Positions 36,850-45,925 of a stretch of 64,000 bases of DNA are shown here, one piece after another. This stretch comes from an uncultured Draconibacterium sp. (lineage in GTDB: Bacteria; Bacteroidota; Bacteroidia; Bacteroidales; Prolixibacteraceae): assembly GCA_947492175.1 (NCBI GenBank), contig CANLMQ010000007.1, positions 1-64,000 on the forward strand, in the 5' to 3' direction. Within the stretch, counting starts at the first letter, position 1, and every line of letters starts with the position of its first letter. Position numbers and translations under genes: made by a program. Below the pieces are notes generated by a model. It searched no databases. It saw only the letters and a program-made list of their open reading frames with translations, and was not told the origin of the DNA.

Positions 36850-37545
36850 TTAACGGATCTGGCTTTTCTTATACATCCGTTTCATATTTCGATGATACGT
36901 GTTTGTCAAACGTGTATGAAAATACGGATATAAAAAATGGTCGCGAAGTACCGATTCGCTCTTAAAAAAACTACGATGGACTATTTTGGTATCTCCTTTT
37001 GGGGTTTCAATAAAATTTAATTGCTGTTTCCCGAGGGTTGTGTTGTCATCGAGATAACTAAATTCAATAATACTCTCACGATCATCAACTTTAATTATTT
37101 CGAAAGCAGTTGCAATATTTTTAATCTTCAGCAAACACAGGTTCAAATATACTACCTGCCCCGGTTCTATTTTATCAACCTTGTCATCGGCATAAACCAA
37201 CTCATTCTTTTCCTTCGAGAACAATATTCCAAAACCTAATTTCCCTGCATTCCAGGCATCTCCGGGATTGGTATGCACGTAATAGTTCCAAACTTTGTTC
37301 AGACTATCTCTCACTACATATTCGCGCTCATGAAAACAAAAACCATCAGTACTCGACTTTGGTGTTAATGAAGGTTTTACATCCAAAAAAGTTTGCTTAT
37401 CATTTTTTATCTGACGGGCTACATATGCTTCAACTGCCACTTCGTTTACCTTATCAAACTTAACATCGGCCAAAAACATTTGTCCCCGGCTGTTAACAAC
37501 CAGTAAAAAAGCAAATAAAACAAACGTGATTATTTTCTCTGGCAT
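36850..37545 (-). CDS. Hypothetical secreted protein
   Basis: 231 residues with a signal peptide (ITFVLFAFLLVVNSRGQ). The rest shows beta-strands such as EVAVEAYVARQIKNDKQTF and GQVVYLNLCLLKIKNIATAF, and a basic, aromatic C-terminus (RDHFLYPYFHTRLTNTYHRN). I do not recognise the family; a lipid-binding or SRPBCC-like fold is possible but unproven. It stands alone and is convergent with the cold-shock gene. Confidence 0.65.
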   Translation of the reverse strand: MPEKIITFVLFAFLLVVNSRGQMFLADVKFDKVNEVAVEAYVARQIKNDKQTFLDVKPSLTPKSSTDGFCFHEREYVVRDSLNKVWNYYVHTNPGDAWNAGKLGFGILFSKEKNELVYADDKVDKIEPGQVVYLNLCLLKIKNIATAFEIIKVDDRESIIEFSYLDDNTTLGKQQLNFIETPKGDTKIVHRSFFKSESVLRDHFLYPYFHTRLTNTYHRNMKRMYKKSQIR

Positions 37546-37789
37546 AGCAATTTATCAGCTCTAAAATAGATTAAAATATTTAAAATCTAAGCCAATCCTC
37601 CATTCTATAAGAAAAAAATAATATCGATTTACAAAGAGTCTACCTCCCCGTCTCCCTTAAGCAAGCAATCCTTTATTCTGATTTAAACATAAATGCTTAA
37701 TAACCACCCACAATATGAATTTTTATTAAGAAATAAACGAAACAGCGCTACAAATTTTCTGTCCTCAATTATATTTCTATTTTAGCTTG
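37546..37789. other. Intergenic region, no feature seen
   Basis: AT-rich spacer between the divergent hypothetical gene and a small membrane-protein frame. No hairpin or motif stands out. Confidence 0.35.
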
Positions 37790-37915
37790 ATGAGTCCTTC
37801 AGAAAATAATTTAACAAAAATACTCAGAATTGTTTTCTATACTTTTCTGGTTGTATTTTTATTGTTTCTGACCATCTATTTTGGCTTACGACTTTTAGGT
37901 ATCGACATAATCTAA
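37790..37915 (+). CDS. Small single-helix membrane protein
   Basis: A 41-residue frame: a polar start (MSPSENNLTKILR), a strong membrane helix (IVFYTFLVVFLLFLTIYFGL) and a short end RLLGIDII. This is the layout of small Bacteroidota membrane proteins. It is probably a real small gene, but no family is recognised and the evidence is composition only. Confidence 0.5.
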   Translation: MSPSENNLTKILRIVFYTFLVVFLLFLTIYFGLRLLGIDII

Positions 37916-38072
37916 CTTTTTATAAAACAATAAATACCGGAATATTAACTCATTATTCTATTTCAATTTTGTACAAGTTGGTAATTGGGAATTATGCCAG
38001 GAACACAACCTATTATGCGGATGCCCGTAAAATCAATATTTTAACTGTACATTCTACAATATTCTTATTTCC

Positions 38073-38106
38073 TACCATAAATTATGGTAAGAAAATAATA
38101 CTTTTG
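38073..38106 (+). promoter_or_regulatory. Operator-like palindrome next to a -7 box
   Basis: TACCATAAATTATGGTA (38073-38089) is a perfect 8-bp inverted repeat with one central base, and flanking TTATTT/AAATAA extend the symmetry. TACTTTTG (38099-38106) matches the -7 consensus 10 bases further on. The palindrome would cover the -33 region of the DUF1460-sulfatase operon. Confidence 0.6.
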
Positions 38107-38158
38107 CCTTGGTAATTTTCACCCAATAAAATGAATATCAACCTTAATTTTACTATTC

Positions 38159-39001
38159 ATGAAAAAAATGCACACCATATTTCTTGTACTTATGCTTTTA
38201 GCTTCATATGCGGTAAACAGTCAAATCATATACGAGCAAAAAGACAAAGAAATTCTAAATGAAGTATTTCATCAATTTCGAAACTCAACGGATAAAAGTA
38301 CTGCCGAATTAGTTGTTCTGGTTGGCGATTTTTTTAAAGAGACGCCCTATGTTGCCCATACTCTTGAAACAGAGCCGGAACAATTGGTTCTAAATTTACG
38401 GGAAATGGATTGTACTACTTATGCAGAAAATTGTTTGAGTATTGCCCGCACCTTAAAAAACGGGAACCTTACTTTCGAGGAATTCGCAAAAGAGTTGACT
38501 GCAATTCGTTACCGCAACGGAATTATAAGTGGCTATTCTTCGCGGTTGCATTATTTTAGCGACTGGATTTATGAAAACGATAAACAAGGTTTGATAAAAC
38601 GTTTATCAGAAGAAATTGCCAATACTCCCTACCCCCTTGAAATTAACTTTATGAGTAGCCACCCTGATAGTTACAAACAGCTAAAACTCCATAACAACCT
38701 CATTCCTGTTCTTGCCGAAAAAGAAGAGGAAATCAGCGGCAGGCAAATGTTTTATATTCCCAAAAACAGCGTTTCTAAATTTGAATCAAAAATAAAAGAC
38801 GGAGACATTGTTGGAATAACAACTTCTGTTGAAGGACTTGATATTACACATGTAGGAATAATTATTAATAAGAACGGGCGGGTTCATTTAATGCATGCTT
38901 CGTCGGTAGCTGAAAAAGTAATTCTATCGGAAAATACACTGGAGGATTATCTGGCAGAACGAAAATCGGCAACCGGAATTATGATCGTACGCCCCATTTA
39001 A
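38159..39001 (+). CDS. DUF1460 (N-acetylmuramoyl-L-alanine amidase-like) protein
   Basis: 280 residues with a signal peptide (MKKMHTIFLVLMLLASYAVNS). It has the NlpC/P60-like DUF1460 features: MDCTTYAENCLSIARTL with the nucleophile cysteine, then DITHVGIIINKNGRVHLMHAS with the catalytic histidine and a second histidine. A characterised family member from Bacteroides cuts muropeptides. It lies 10 bases before a sulfatase gene, so the two form an operon although their links are unclear. A perfect palindrome controls the shared promoter. Confidence 0.85.
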   Translation: MKKMHTIFLVLMLLASYAVNSQIIYEQKDKEILNEVFHQFRNSTDKSTAELVVLVGDFFKETPYVAHTLETEPEQLVLNLREMDCTTYAENCLSIARTLKNGNLTFEEFAKELTAIRYRNGIISGYSSRLHYFSDWIYENDKQGLIKRLSEEIANTPYPLEINFMSSHPDSYKQLKLHNNLIPVLAEKEEEISGRQMFYIPKNSVSKFESKIKDGDIVGITTSVEGLDITHVGIIINKNGRVHLMHASSVAEKVILSENTLEDYLAERKSATGIMIVRPI

Positions 39002-39011
39002 AAAAGGAAAA

Positions 39012-40544
39012 ATGAGAATTTCATCAATTACAAACTTACTATTTCTGGCAGCAATACTTTTATTGAGTTCTTGTCTGAATAAACAGGAAAAATCGGATGC
39101 AGAAAATAAATTCGGTAAGCAGCCAAACATAGTATACATTTTAGCAGATGATTTGGGATACGGAGATGTATCAGCACTAAATCCCGACTCAAAAATAAAA
39201 ACACCAAATATTGATAAGCTTTCGGAGGACGGAATGACATTTCGGGATGCTCATTCAAGTTCTGCAGTTTGCACACCAACACGATATGGAATTTTAACCG
39301 GGCAGTATAACTGGCGTAGCCGTATTAAACAAGGTGTACTTTTAGGTTACAGTCCGAGTTTAATTGAAGAAACCACTCCAACCATAGCAAAGTTTCTGCA
39401 AAAACAAGGTTACACAACAGCCTGCATTGGTAAGTGGCATTTGGGAATCGATTTTAAGCTAAAAGATGGATCGTATATTGAAGGAAAGCCGGGAGTAGAT
39501 TTTACTTGGGATTTAATAGGATTTAACCAGCCCGAAAAAATAGATTTTAGCCAACCCGCCAAAGGCGGTCCAAAAGGAGCCGGATTTGATTATTCCTATG
39601 TTTTACCGGCTTCGCTCGATTTTGAACCTTATATGTACCTTGAAAATAATTTAGCTGTTGAAGCTCCTACCGACTCAACTCCGGGAAATGATTTAAATGC
39701 CATTCCGTGGGCAACGGGAGCTTTCTGGCGTAAAGGAGGAATGGCTCCATCGTTTAATTTCGAACAGGTTTTGCCAACTTTTACTGCCAAAGCCATTGAT
39801 TTTATTGCCAAACAAAAGAATGCAGAAAAACCTTTTTTCCTATACTTTCCGATGAATTCGCCACATACACCATGGCTTCCTACCGACGAGTTTAAAGGAA
39901 GTTCTCAAGCCGGTCTGTATGGCGATTTTGTGCAAATGACAGATGCCCAGGTTGGAAAAATTCTGCAAAGTTTAAAAGACAATGGTCTGGATCAAAATTC
40001 ACTGGTTGTATTTACCAGCGACAATGGTGCTTACTGGAAACCGGAACTTATTGAGAAGTTTAATCACCAGGCCAATTCTATTTTCAGAGGTATGAAAGGC
40101 GATGTATGGGACGGCGGACATCATATTCCTTTTATTGTACATTGGCCGGGGAAGGTAAAAGCAGGAAGCACTGACAAAACCATTTCTCTTACCGACTTTT
40201 TTGCTACGGTTCAGAATATTTTCGATAGCGAAGAGCCAAAAGCCAGAGACAGTTTCTCTTTTCTGTCTATTTTAACAGGCGAAGAATCCGCATACTCCAG
40301 ACCACCTGTTATTCATCATTCAAGCAGTGGCAAATTTGCTATTCGTCAGGGAGAATGGAAAATGATTGAAGGCCTTGGCTCGGGTGGTTTTACTGAACCA
40401 AAATCTCCTGCACCAAACGAAGGAGAACCCGATGGACAACTTTATAATATGATAAAAGATCCTCAGGAAAAAGAAAACCTGTACTTAACGGAACCCGAAA
40501 AAGTGAAAGAACTAAAAGTATTGTTGGAAAATATCAGGAAATAA
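39012..40544 (+). CDS. Sulfatase, lipoprotein (arylsulfatase type)
   Basis: 510 residues with a lipoprotein signal (LLSSC, Cys21). The metal-binding start NIVYILADDLGYGD and the maturation signature SSAVCTPTRYGILTGQ (CxPxR, cysteine near 85) are intact. The cysteine is converted to formylglycine, in Bacteroidota usually by an anSME radical enzyme, which is not in this window. GKWHLG and the C-terminal HIPFIVHWPGKVKAG are present. It removes sulfate esters from glycans, and the substrate cannot be named from sequence alone. It shares an operon with the DUF1460 gene. Confidence 0.92.
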   Translation: MRISSITNLLFLAAILLLSSCLNKQEKSDAENKFGKQPNIVYILADDLGYGDVSALNPDSKIKTPNIDKLSEDGMTFRDAHSSSAVCTPTRYGILTGQYNWRSRIKQGVLLGYSPSLIEETTPTIAKFLQKQGYTTACIGKWHLGIDFKLKDGSYIEGKPGVDFTWDLIGFNQPEKIDFSQPAKGGPKGAGFDYSYVLPASLDFEPYMYLENNLAVEAPTDSTPGNDLNAIPWATGAFWRKGGMAPSFNFEQVLPTFTAKAIDFIAKQKNAEKPFFLYFPMNSPHTPWLPTDEFKGSSQAGLYGDFVQMTDAQVGKILQSLKDNGLDQNSLVVFTSDNGAYWKPELIEKFNHQANSIFRGMKGDVWDGGHHIPFIVHWPGKVKAGSTDKTISLTDFFATVQNIFDSEEPKARDSFSFLSILTGEESAYSRPPVIHHSSSGKFAIRQGEWKMIEGLGSGGFTEPKSPAPNEGEPDGQLYNMIKDPQEKENLYLTEPEKVKELKVLLENIRK

Positions 40545-40695
40545 TAATACTGATTCTAAAAGTCTTAATTTCCTCTACAATTAATCCAATCTATTTTAGT
40601 TTTATATATTAAAAACATTAAATAGTTACTATGAAACGAACATGTAAAAATTTACGCCCAAGAGGATGATTAAAATACATGCGAGTTACATACTA

Positions 40696-40703
40696 TACCT
40701 TTG
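40696..40703 (+). promoter_or_regulatory. -7 element that fixes the start of the next gene
   Basis: TACCTTTG matches TAnnTTTG. Transcription would begin around 40710, downstream of the ATG at 40701, so translation must start at 40725. Confidence 0.5.
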
Positions 40704-40724
40704 AAAACAAACAATTTTAATAGT

Positions 40725-41174
40725 ATGAAAAACAAGATTACAAAAGCGCTGGCTGTTATTGCTCTTATTATAGCAACAACTATAGGTGCAAATGCCCAGG
40801 AAATTGGTGCACGTTTTGGAGAAGTATCAGCCGGAAATATTGCAATCGATGGAATTTTTAGTACCGGAGATTTTAGCCGGGTACACGCCGACCTTTCGTT
40901 TGGCGATGGAATGTCTTTCGATATTCTTTGGGACTTTATCTATCGTCCACTTGGCGACCAACCAATTTATTATTACATAGGTGTTGGTCCGTACATTTGG
41001 ATTAACGATCCGTTTTGGCTAGGTGCAGTTGGCGAAGCCGGACTGGAATATCACTTTGAGAGTGTTCCTATTGCTTTGGGAATTGATTGGCGACCTGCTA
41101 TCAGCATCATCGAAGAAACAGATATTCATTTCGAAGGCTTTGGCTTTAATATTCGATACGTTTTTGGATATTAA
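40725..41174 (+). CDS. Hypothetical outer-membrane-like beta-barrel protein
   Basis: 149 residues with a clean signal peptide (MKNKITKALAVIALIIATTIGANA). The mature part has alternating strands ending in an aromatic residue (GFGFNIRYVFGY), the usual C-terminus of a small outer-membrane beta-barrel, and YYYIGVGPYIWIND in the middle. The upstream ATG at 40701 lies inside the promoter and spoils the signal, so it was not used. Function unknown. Confidence 0.72.
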   Translation: MKNKITKALAVIALIIATTIGANAQEIGARFGEVSAGNIAIDGIFSTGDFSRVHADLSFGDGMSFDILWDFIYRPLGDQPIYYYIGVGPYIWINDPFWLGAVGEAGLEYHFESVPIALGIDWRPAISIIEETDIHFEGFGFNIRYVFGY

Positions 41175-41217
41175 AACGGGCGAACTTACTTCGAAAAAGG
41201 ATTTAATTTAATCCCGA

Positions 41218-41258
41218 AACGCTGATAGAACAAAAATGTTGTATCAGCGTTTTTTTTA
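41218..41258 (+). terminator. Terminator of the barrel-protein gene
   Basis: AACGCTGATA and TATCAGCGTT form a perfect 10-bp stem followed by a run of eight T residues. Confidence 0.85.
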
Positions 41259-41289
41259 TGCTAATACAATAAAATAATCACAAAAAGAA

Positions 41290-41700
41290 TTACATTTTCT
41301 CCAACCGATTTCCCCCGGCTTTTTCATTTTCATCCTTTTGTTTAAAATACCTCCTGAGAAGTACCTTTTTTAAGTCGCGGACAATTACCTGGTGGGCAAT
41401 AATTTCGATGTGCGAATAATGAGGCAGCTCTTGTTGCGCTTTATAAATTTCCTTGTCTGTAATATCAACCTGATACAACACAGATAGCAAAAGATCATAA
41501 TTTCGTTCAACCAGTAAAGTTATTTGATCGATTAGCTGGTTATGCAACTCTTCGTAAGCATTTGAAATATTTCCAGAGAAGGTAATTTCAACACCAAACA
41601 TCCCAAAATCTTTCATAATTTGTTCCGCCGTTTGCTGAACAATTTCTGCCTGATCAAGATGACGGGAAACATTGCTATTATTAATTTGTGGAAAATTCAT
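41290..41700 (-). CDS. Hypothetical cytoplasmic protein
   Basis: 136 residues from ATG 41700; the longer frame to 41724 would need a TTG start. Mostly helical and charged (AEIVQQTAEQIMKDFGMFG, then NAYEELHNQLIDQITLLVE). It contains HYSHIEIIAHQVIVRDLKK and a basic C-terminus. It resembles uncharacterised Bacteroidota proteins, and I recognise no domain. Confidence 0.65.
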   Translation of the reverse strand: MNFPQINNSNVSRHLDQAEIVQQTAEQIMKDFGMFGVEITFSGNISNAYEELHNQLIDQITLLVERNYDLLLSVLYQVDITDKEIYKAQQELPHYSHIEIIAHQVIVRDLKKVLLRRYFKQKDENEKAGGNRLEKM

Positions 41701-41820
41701 TTTGTAATTTTCCGAAAGATACAATTAAAGTATTTAGAATTTCGTTTTTCAGCCCCTAACCTACCTTATCTTTATTTGATTAACTTTACCAGACCTAAAA
41801 ATCAATTAAATTTTTGTACC

Positions 41821-42327
41821 ATGAGAAAAAGTTTTTTTACCCTGTTTTTTGTTCTTACAGTGGCATTATCGATGGCACAAAGCGAATTTAGCCATCCCGG
41901 AATTTTTGTGGGAAGTGTGGTTGAAGATCTCGATAAATCGGTAAAGTTTTATACCGAAGTGATTGGAATGACAAAAACAGGCGAATTTTCGGTTGACAAA
42001 GAAAAAGCTACCGAACTGGGCTTAACCAATCAATACCAGCTGGATGTAACAATTTTAAAGCTTGAAGACAGCCCAAATGCAACCGAATGGAAGCTAATGA
42101 GTGTGGGAACAAAAACCAAACATACTAAACAAAAGTGGATGACCGACGACACCGGAATGCAGTACATAACAATTTTGGTTAATCATATTGATCCTGTCAT
42201 TAAAAGGTGTAAAAAAAATAATGTGAAGATTTTAAGTGGAGTACCATCTGAACTGGGCGGCGGAAGATACTTTATCCTGGTCCAGGATCCGGATGGAACT
42301 TTTATTGAATTAATTGGTCCACGTTAA
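41821..42327 (+). CDS. Secreted VOC-family (glyoxalase-like) protein
   Basis: 168 residues from MRKSFFTLFFVLTVALSMAQ, a signal peptide; the longer upstream frame would place it inside the protein. A full VOC module follows: SHPGIFVGSVVEDLDKSVKF with YTEVIGMTKTG, and YFILVQDPDGTFIELIGPR at the end, with a conserved His at the start and Glu at the end as metal ligands. Secretion is uncommon for this fold. The reaction is unknown. Confidence 0.85.
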   Translation: MRKSFFTLFFVLTVALSMAQSEFSHPGIFVGSVVEDLDKSVKFYTEVIGMTKTGEFSVDKEKATELGLTNQYQLDVTILKLEDSPNATEWKLMSVGTKTKHTKQKWMTDDTGMQYITILVNHIDPVIKRCKKNNVKILSGVPSELGGGRYFILVQDPDGTFIELIGPR

Positions 42328-42537
42328 ACACACATATGCGTTTGAGAAACCGAAAAAAAGTTACCAAACTGAAAAACTGGCTATTCTAAATTTACAGGTA
42401 TTGAACACACTAACTCATTCAGTATATTAACGTTATCCGGCATATCTATTTAGAATACTTTTCAACTTGTTTTTGTATAAAAATAATCGGTATTTTTCGA
42501 ACTTAATTCACACAAATTCGAATATCAAAATTCTGCA

Positions 42538-43191
42538 ATGAAGAAAAACACAGAGGTCGGCTACAGAAGGTTATCGATTGAAGAAGAAATATTTAACAGT
42601 ATTACACACGGGATTGGTACACTTTTAAGTGTTGCCGGACTTGTGTTGTTAATTGTATTTGCAGCCTTAAAAGGAAATGCATGGCATGTTGTAAGCTTTA
42701 GCATATTCGGAAGCACACTGGTTTTACTCTACCTTTCGTCTACACTGTACCACAGTTTTACCAAGGAAAGAATTAAAAATATATTTGTACGTTTCGACCA
42801 CGCTGCCATATTTCTGCTTATTGCTGGAACATACACGCCATTTTTACTAACAGCACTTCGGGGAGCCCTGGGATGGACCTTGTTTGGAATAATATGGGCT
42901 GTGGCCATTGCCGGAGTAGTAATTCGTTGTATTTACCTAACACGTTTTCGAAAATTAATGGTAGGTATTTACCTGGTTATGGGTTGGATGTTTGTGGTTG
43001 CCATTGGTCCAATGATGAAAAACCTTCCCGGAATTAGTGTACTTTTTTTATTTCTGGGGGGAATCATGTATTCAATTGGCGTTATTTTTTATGCTGCCCG
43101 AAACCTAAAATATGGTCACGGCATTTGGCACCTGTTTGTGTTGGCCGGTAGTATAATGCACTTCTTTTCGGTGATTTACAGTTTGAATTAG
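42538..43191 (+). CDS. Hemolysin III / PAQR-family membrane protein
   Basis: 217 residues, seven membrane helices. The family marks are EEIFNSITHGIGTLLSVAGL at the start (H near 26), STLYHSF, RFDHAAIFLLIAGTYTPFLL and the C-terminal HGIWHLFVLAGSIMHFFSV. These conserved histidines and the aspartate form a metal site in PAQR proteins. The bacterial members are called hemolysin III or TrhA, with roles suggested in membrane lipid control. Confidence 0.92.
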   Translation: MKKNTEVGYRRLSIEEEIFNSITHGIGTLLSVAGLVLLIVFAALKGNAWHVVSFSIFGSTLVLLYLSSTLYHSFTKERIKNIFVRFDHAAIFLLIAGTYTPFLLTALRGALGWTLFGIIWAVAIAGVVIRCIYLTRFRKLMVGIYLVMGWMFVVAIGPMMKNLPGISVLFLFLGGIMYSIGVIFYAARNLKYGHGIWHLFVLAGSIMHFFSVIYSLN

Positions 43192-43206
43192 ATTTTATTA
43201 TCAAAT

Positions 43207-43245
43207 AAAAAAAGAGGCGCAAATTATACAATTACGCCTCTTTTT
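43207..43245. terminator. Bidirectional terminator
   Basis: AAAAAGAGGCG and CGCCTCTTTTT form a perfect stem with A and T runs on the two sides. It serves the convergent hemolysin III and rhaB genes. Confidence 0.88.
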
Positions 43246-43263
43246 ATAGGTACAGATCTGTAC

Positions 43264-44733
43264 TTAACTTAGCTTTTCAAATCTTTTATAAGCCGCTTCC
43301 CAATCCAATTTCGGAGAGGGTGTATATTCTCCAATTTCAAACGATTCTTTTATTACTTCGCGTATTTCAGCTAACGACTGCACAGCACCAGCTGCTTTTG
43401 CCTGCAACATTAAATTACCAATTGCGGTTGCTTCGGTTGGCCCTGCAAATACCGGAATCCCAATTGCATCAGCTGTCAGTTGATTCATCATTTTATTATT
43501 AGCTCCACCTCCAATAATATGCAGTTTATCAATTTTTTTCCCTGTTAACGATTCTATTTGTTTAATCGTGTATTTGTATTTCAATACCAAACTATCGTAA
43601 ATACATCTTGCAATTTCGCCCTTTGTTTCAGGCACTGCCTGGTTGGTATTTCTACAATAATCCTGAATTGCTTTTGGCATATTTCCCGGATTTAGAAAAA
43701 CCGAATTGTCAGGATTTATAAAACACTTAAAGTGGTCGGCTTCCATACATAAATCAACAACTTCCTGCCATTCAAGTTCCTGCTCTTCGTCCCAGATACG
43801 TTTGCATTCCTGAATCAACCACATTCCCATTATATTTTTCAGAAAACGGGTAGTTCCTTCAACACCTCCTTCGTTGGTAAAATTCATATCCAGTGTCTCT
43901 TCCGAAACCAAAGGTTCCGGACTTTCGATGCCCAGCAACGACCAGGTACCCGAACTCAGATAAGCCCAGTTTCCGCCATCTGCCGGTACCGAAGCAATAG
44001 CAGATGCTGTGTCGTGCGAAGCAACAGCAATACACGGAATTTCTTTTGAACCGGTATCCTCCTGAATTTCATCCAATATTGTTCCTATGGGTGTTCCAGG
44101 TAAAACAATCTCCTCTACAATCTCCTCAGAAACTTTGGCTGCTTTAAAAAGCTCTGTTTCCCATTCTGCTTTACCTGGTTTTAACAGTTGCGAAGTACTG
44201 GCAATTGTATATTCATTTTTCTTTACTCCTGTAAACAGAAAATTTAAGGTATCTGGAATAAAAAGTAAACTTTTTGCAATATTCAGGCGCGAGTGTTTTT
44301 CTTTTTTCGAGGCAAATAACTGAAACAAGGTATTAAACTGCATAAACTGAATCCCCGACATCAGGTAAGTTTCCTTTTTCGAAAGCACTTTTGAAAACTC
44401 TTCAATTGCATTGTCGGTGCGATGGTCGCGATAGGCAAAAGGTAGTCCCACCAACTGCCCCGAAGATGAGATTAACGAATAATCCACTCCCCAGGTATCA
44501 ATCCCAATTGAGTCGGGCTGAACATGAAATTCATTCACACACTTTTTAAGTCCGGTTTTTAATTCCTCAAAAAGACTGTAGATATTCCAGTAATGGCTTC
44601 CGTGTATACGTGTCATCTGATTTTTAAACCGGTGTACTTCGGTTAATTCCAGTTTTCCGTTCTCTAAAGTCCCAAGTATTGCTCTTCCGCTCGATGCTCC
44701 CAGATCGAAGGCCAGAAAGTTATTTTTGCTCAT
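43264..44733 (-). CDS. rhaB: Rhamnulokinase
   Basis: 489 residues, normal for RhaB. FGGY-family kinase: FLAFDLGASSGRAILG at the start, IGIDTWGVDYSLISSSGQLV, ASHDTASAIASVPADGGNWAYLSSGTW, and LHIIGGGANNKMMNQLTADA in the ATP site. It phosphorylates L-rhamnulose in rhamnose breakdown. No rhaA, rhaD or rhaI is next to it in this window, so the pathway genes are elsewhere. Confidence 0.93.
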   Translation of the reverse strand: MSKNNFLAFDLGASSGRAILGTLENGKLELTEVHRFKNQMTRIHGSHYWNIYSLFEELKTGLKKCVNEFHVQPDSIGIDTWGVDYSLISSSGQLVGLPFAYRDHRTDNAIEEFSKVLSKKETYLMSGIQFMQFNTLFQLFASKKEKHSRLNIAKSLLFIPDTLNFLFTGVKKNEYTIASTSQLLKPGKAEWETELFKAAKVSEEIVEEIVLPGTPIGTILDEIQEDTGSKEIPCIAVASHDTASAIASVPADGGNWAYLSSGTWSLLGIESPEPLVSEETLDMNFTNEGGVEGTTRFLKNIMGMWLIQECKRIWDEEQELEWQEVVDLCMEADHFKCFINPDNSVFLNPGNMPKAIQDYCRNTNQAVPETKGEIARCIYDSLVLKYKYTIKQIESLTGKKIDKLHIIGGGANNKMMNQLTADAIGIPVFAGPTEATAIGNLMLQAKAAGAVQSLAEIREVIKESFEIGEYTPSPKLDWEAAYKRFEKLS

Positions 44734-44904
44734 GCCAAATTTCGGTTTTGTTTAATCTTCGCAAATTAAAACTTTAAAATCGTAATAGGTATACTGTGGT
44801 TACCTGTTTCTTAATTAAATGAGAAGAAAACTTTAACTGCTTTTTATTCACTATTGACTTTTTATGTAAAATATCCGTACTTTGTATATAAAAAATTTAA
44901 TATT

Positions 44905-45864
44905 ATGAAAATTATAACCCGCCTTTCTCTGCTTACACTTCTTTCTGTAATCTTAATTCAACCAGTTAACGGACAAAAACTATTAAAAAACATCAAAAAA
45001 CGAGTTCTGGAACAAACCGAGAAAAAGATAGAAGACAAGGCCGTTGAAAAAGCCAATAAAGAAGTTGATGAAACAATTGACAAAGCATTCGAAAAGGAAG
45101 AAGAGCAGCAAAACGACAAAGATGAATCAACAATTAACATGGCCGGTATTTTAGGCAAAATGGGAATGTCGTCGGAACCCGTGCCGGTTGAAGATACTTA
45201 TTCTTTCAACCAAAAAATTCATATGAATCTGGTTTCCTATGATAAAAACGGGAAAGTAGAAAACGAAGGAGAATTTATTACACACCTGGATAATGACACA
45301 AAAAGTATGGCCTATGAAGTCATTTCGGGAGATATGGCACAGACTAACCAGGGACTTATAATAATTGATGCAAAGAATAAGGCAATGATTCTGTTGGGAA
45401 ATGAAAAGGACCAAAAAAGCGGAATCGTTTACGGTATGAATGCATTTTTTCAGTCAATTGGAGAAACCTATGAAGATGATATTGAGATGGAAGAAACACC
45501 CGACACCTACCTGGCAAATCCCAACGTTAAAAAAACCGGCAAGACTAGAACTATTTCAGGCTATAAATGTGAAGAGTATCTGTACAACGATGAAAGTTTA
45601 AAATCTGAAATGTGGATTACAAAAGATCTTAAAATGAATAGTCAGGACTTTTTCGGAAGTTTGTTTAAAATAAGTTCATATTCTTCGGGAGTTGCATGGG
45701 GGTATTTAATGGAATCCACCTCAGAAAACAAAGAAACCGGCGAAAAAACGGTAATGAAAGTTACTGATATCGATCTAAACTCCAAAACTCGTTTTTCATT
45801 AAACGATTACGAGATTACCAACCTGGGGAATTTAAACATTCCCACAACCGGCACTAACGAATAA
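44905..45864 (+). CDS. DUF4412-like secreted protein
   Basis: 319 residues from MKIITRLSLLTLLSVIL, a signal peptide ending near PVNGQ; the upstream in-frame extension would lack one. An amphipathic coiled-coil stretch follows (KRVLEQTEKKIEDKAVEKAN, then EVDETIDKAFEKEEEQQNDK). The main domain has KTRTISGYKCEEYLYNDESL and MWITKDLKMNSQDFFG, typical for the DUF4412 group, which is beta-rich and periplasmic. Function is unknown. Confidence 0.72.
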   Translation: MKIITRLSLLTLLSVILIQPVNGQKLLKNIKKRVLEQTEKKIEDKAVEKANKEVDETIDKAFEKEEEQQNDKDESTINMAGILGKMGMSSEPVPVEDTYSFNQKIHMNLVSYDKNGKVENEGEFITHLDNDTKSMAYEVISGDMAQTNQGLIIIDAKNKAMILLGNEKDQKSGIVYGMNAFFQSIGETYEDDIEMEETPDTYLANPNVKKTGKTRTISGYKCEEYLYNDESLKSEMWITKDLKMNSQDFFGSLFKISSYSSGVAWGYLMESTSENKETGEKTVMKVTDIDLNSKTRFSLNDYEITNLGNLNIPTTGTNE

Positions 45865-45880
45865 CATAATTATAAACCAT

Positions 45881-45911
45881 AAAAAAGCAGGACATGATGC
45901 CCTGCTTTTTT
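45881..45911. terminator. Bidirectional terminator
   Basis: AAAAAAGCAGG pairs perfectly with CCTGCTTTTTT across a 9-base loop, between the ends of the DUF4412-like and trxB genes. Confidence 0.9.
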
Positions 45912-45925
45912 TATGATTATTGCTT

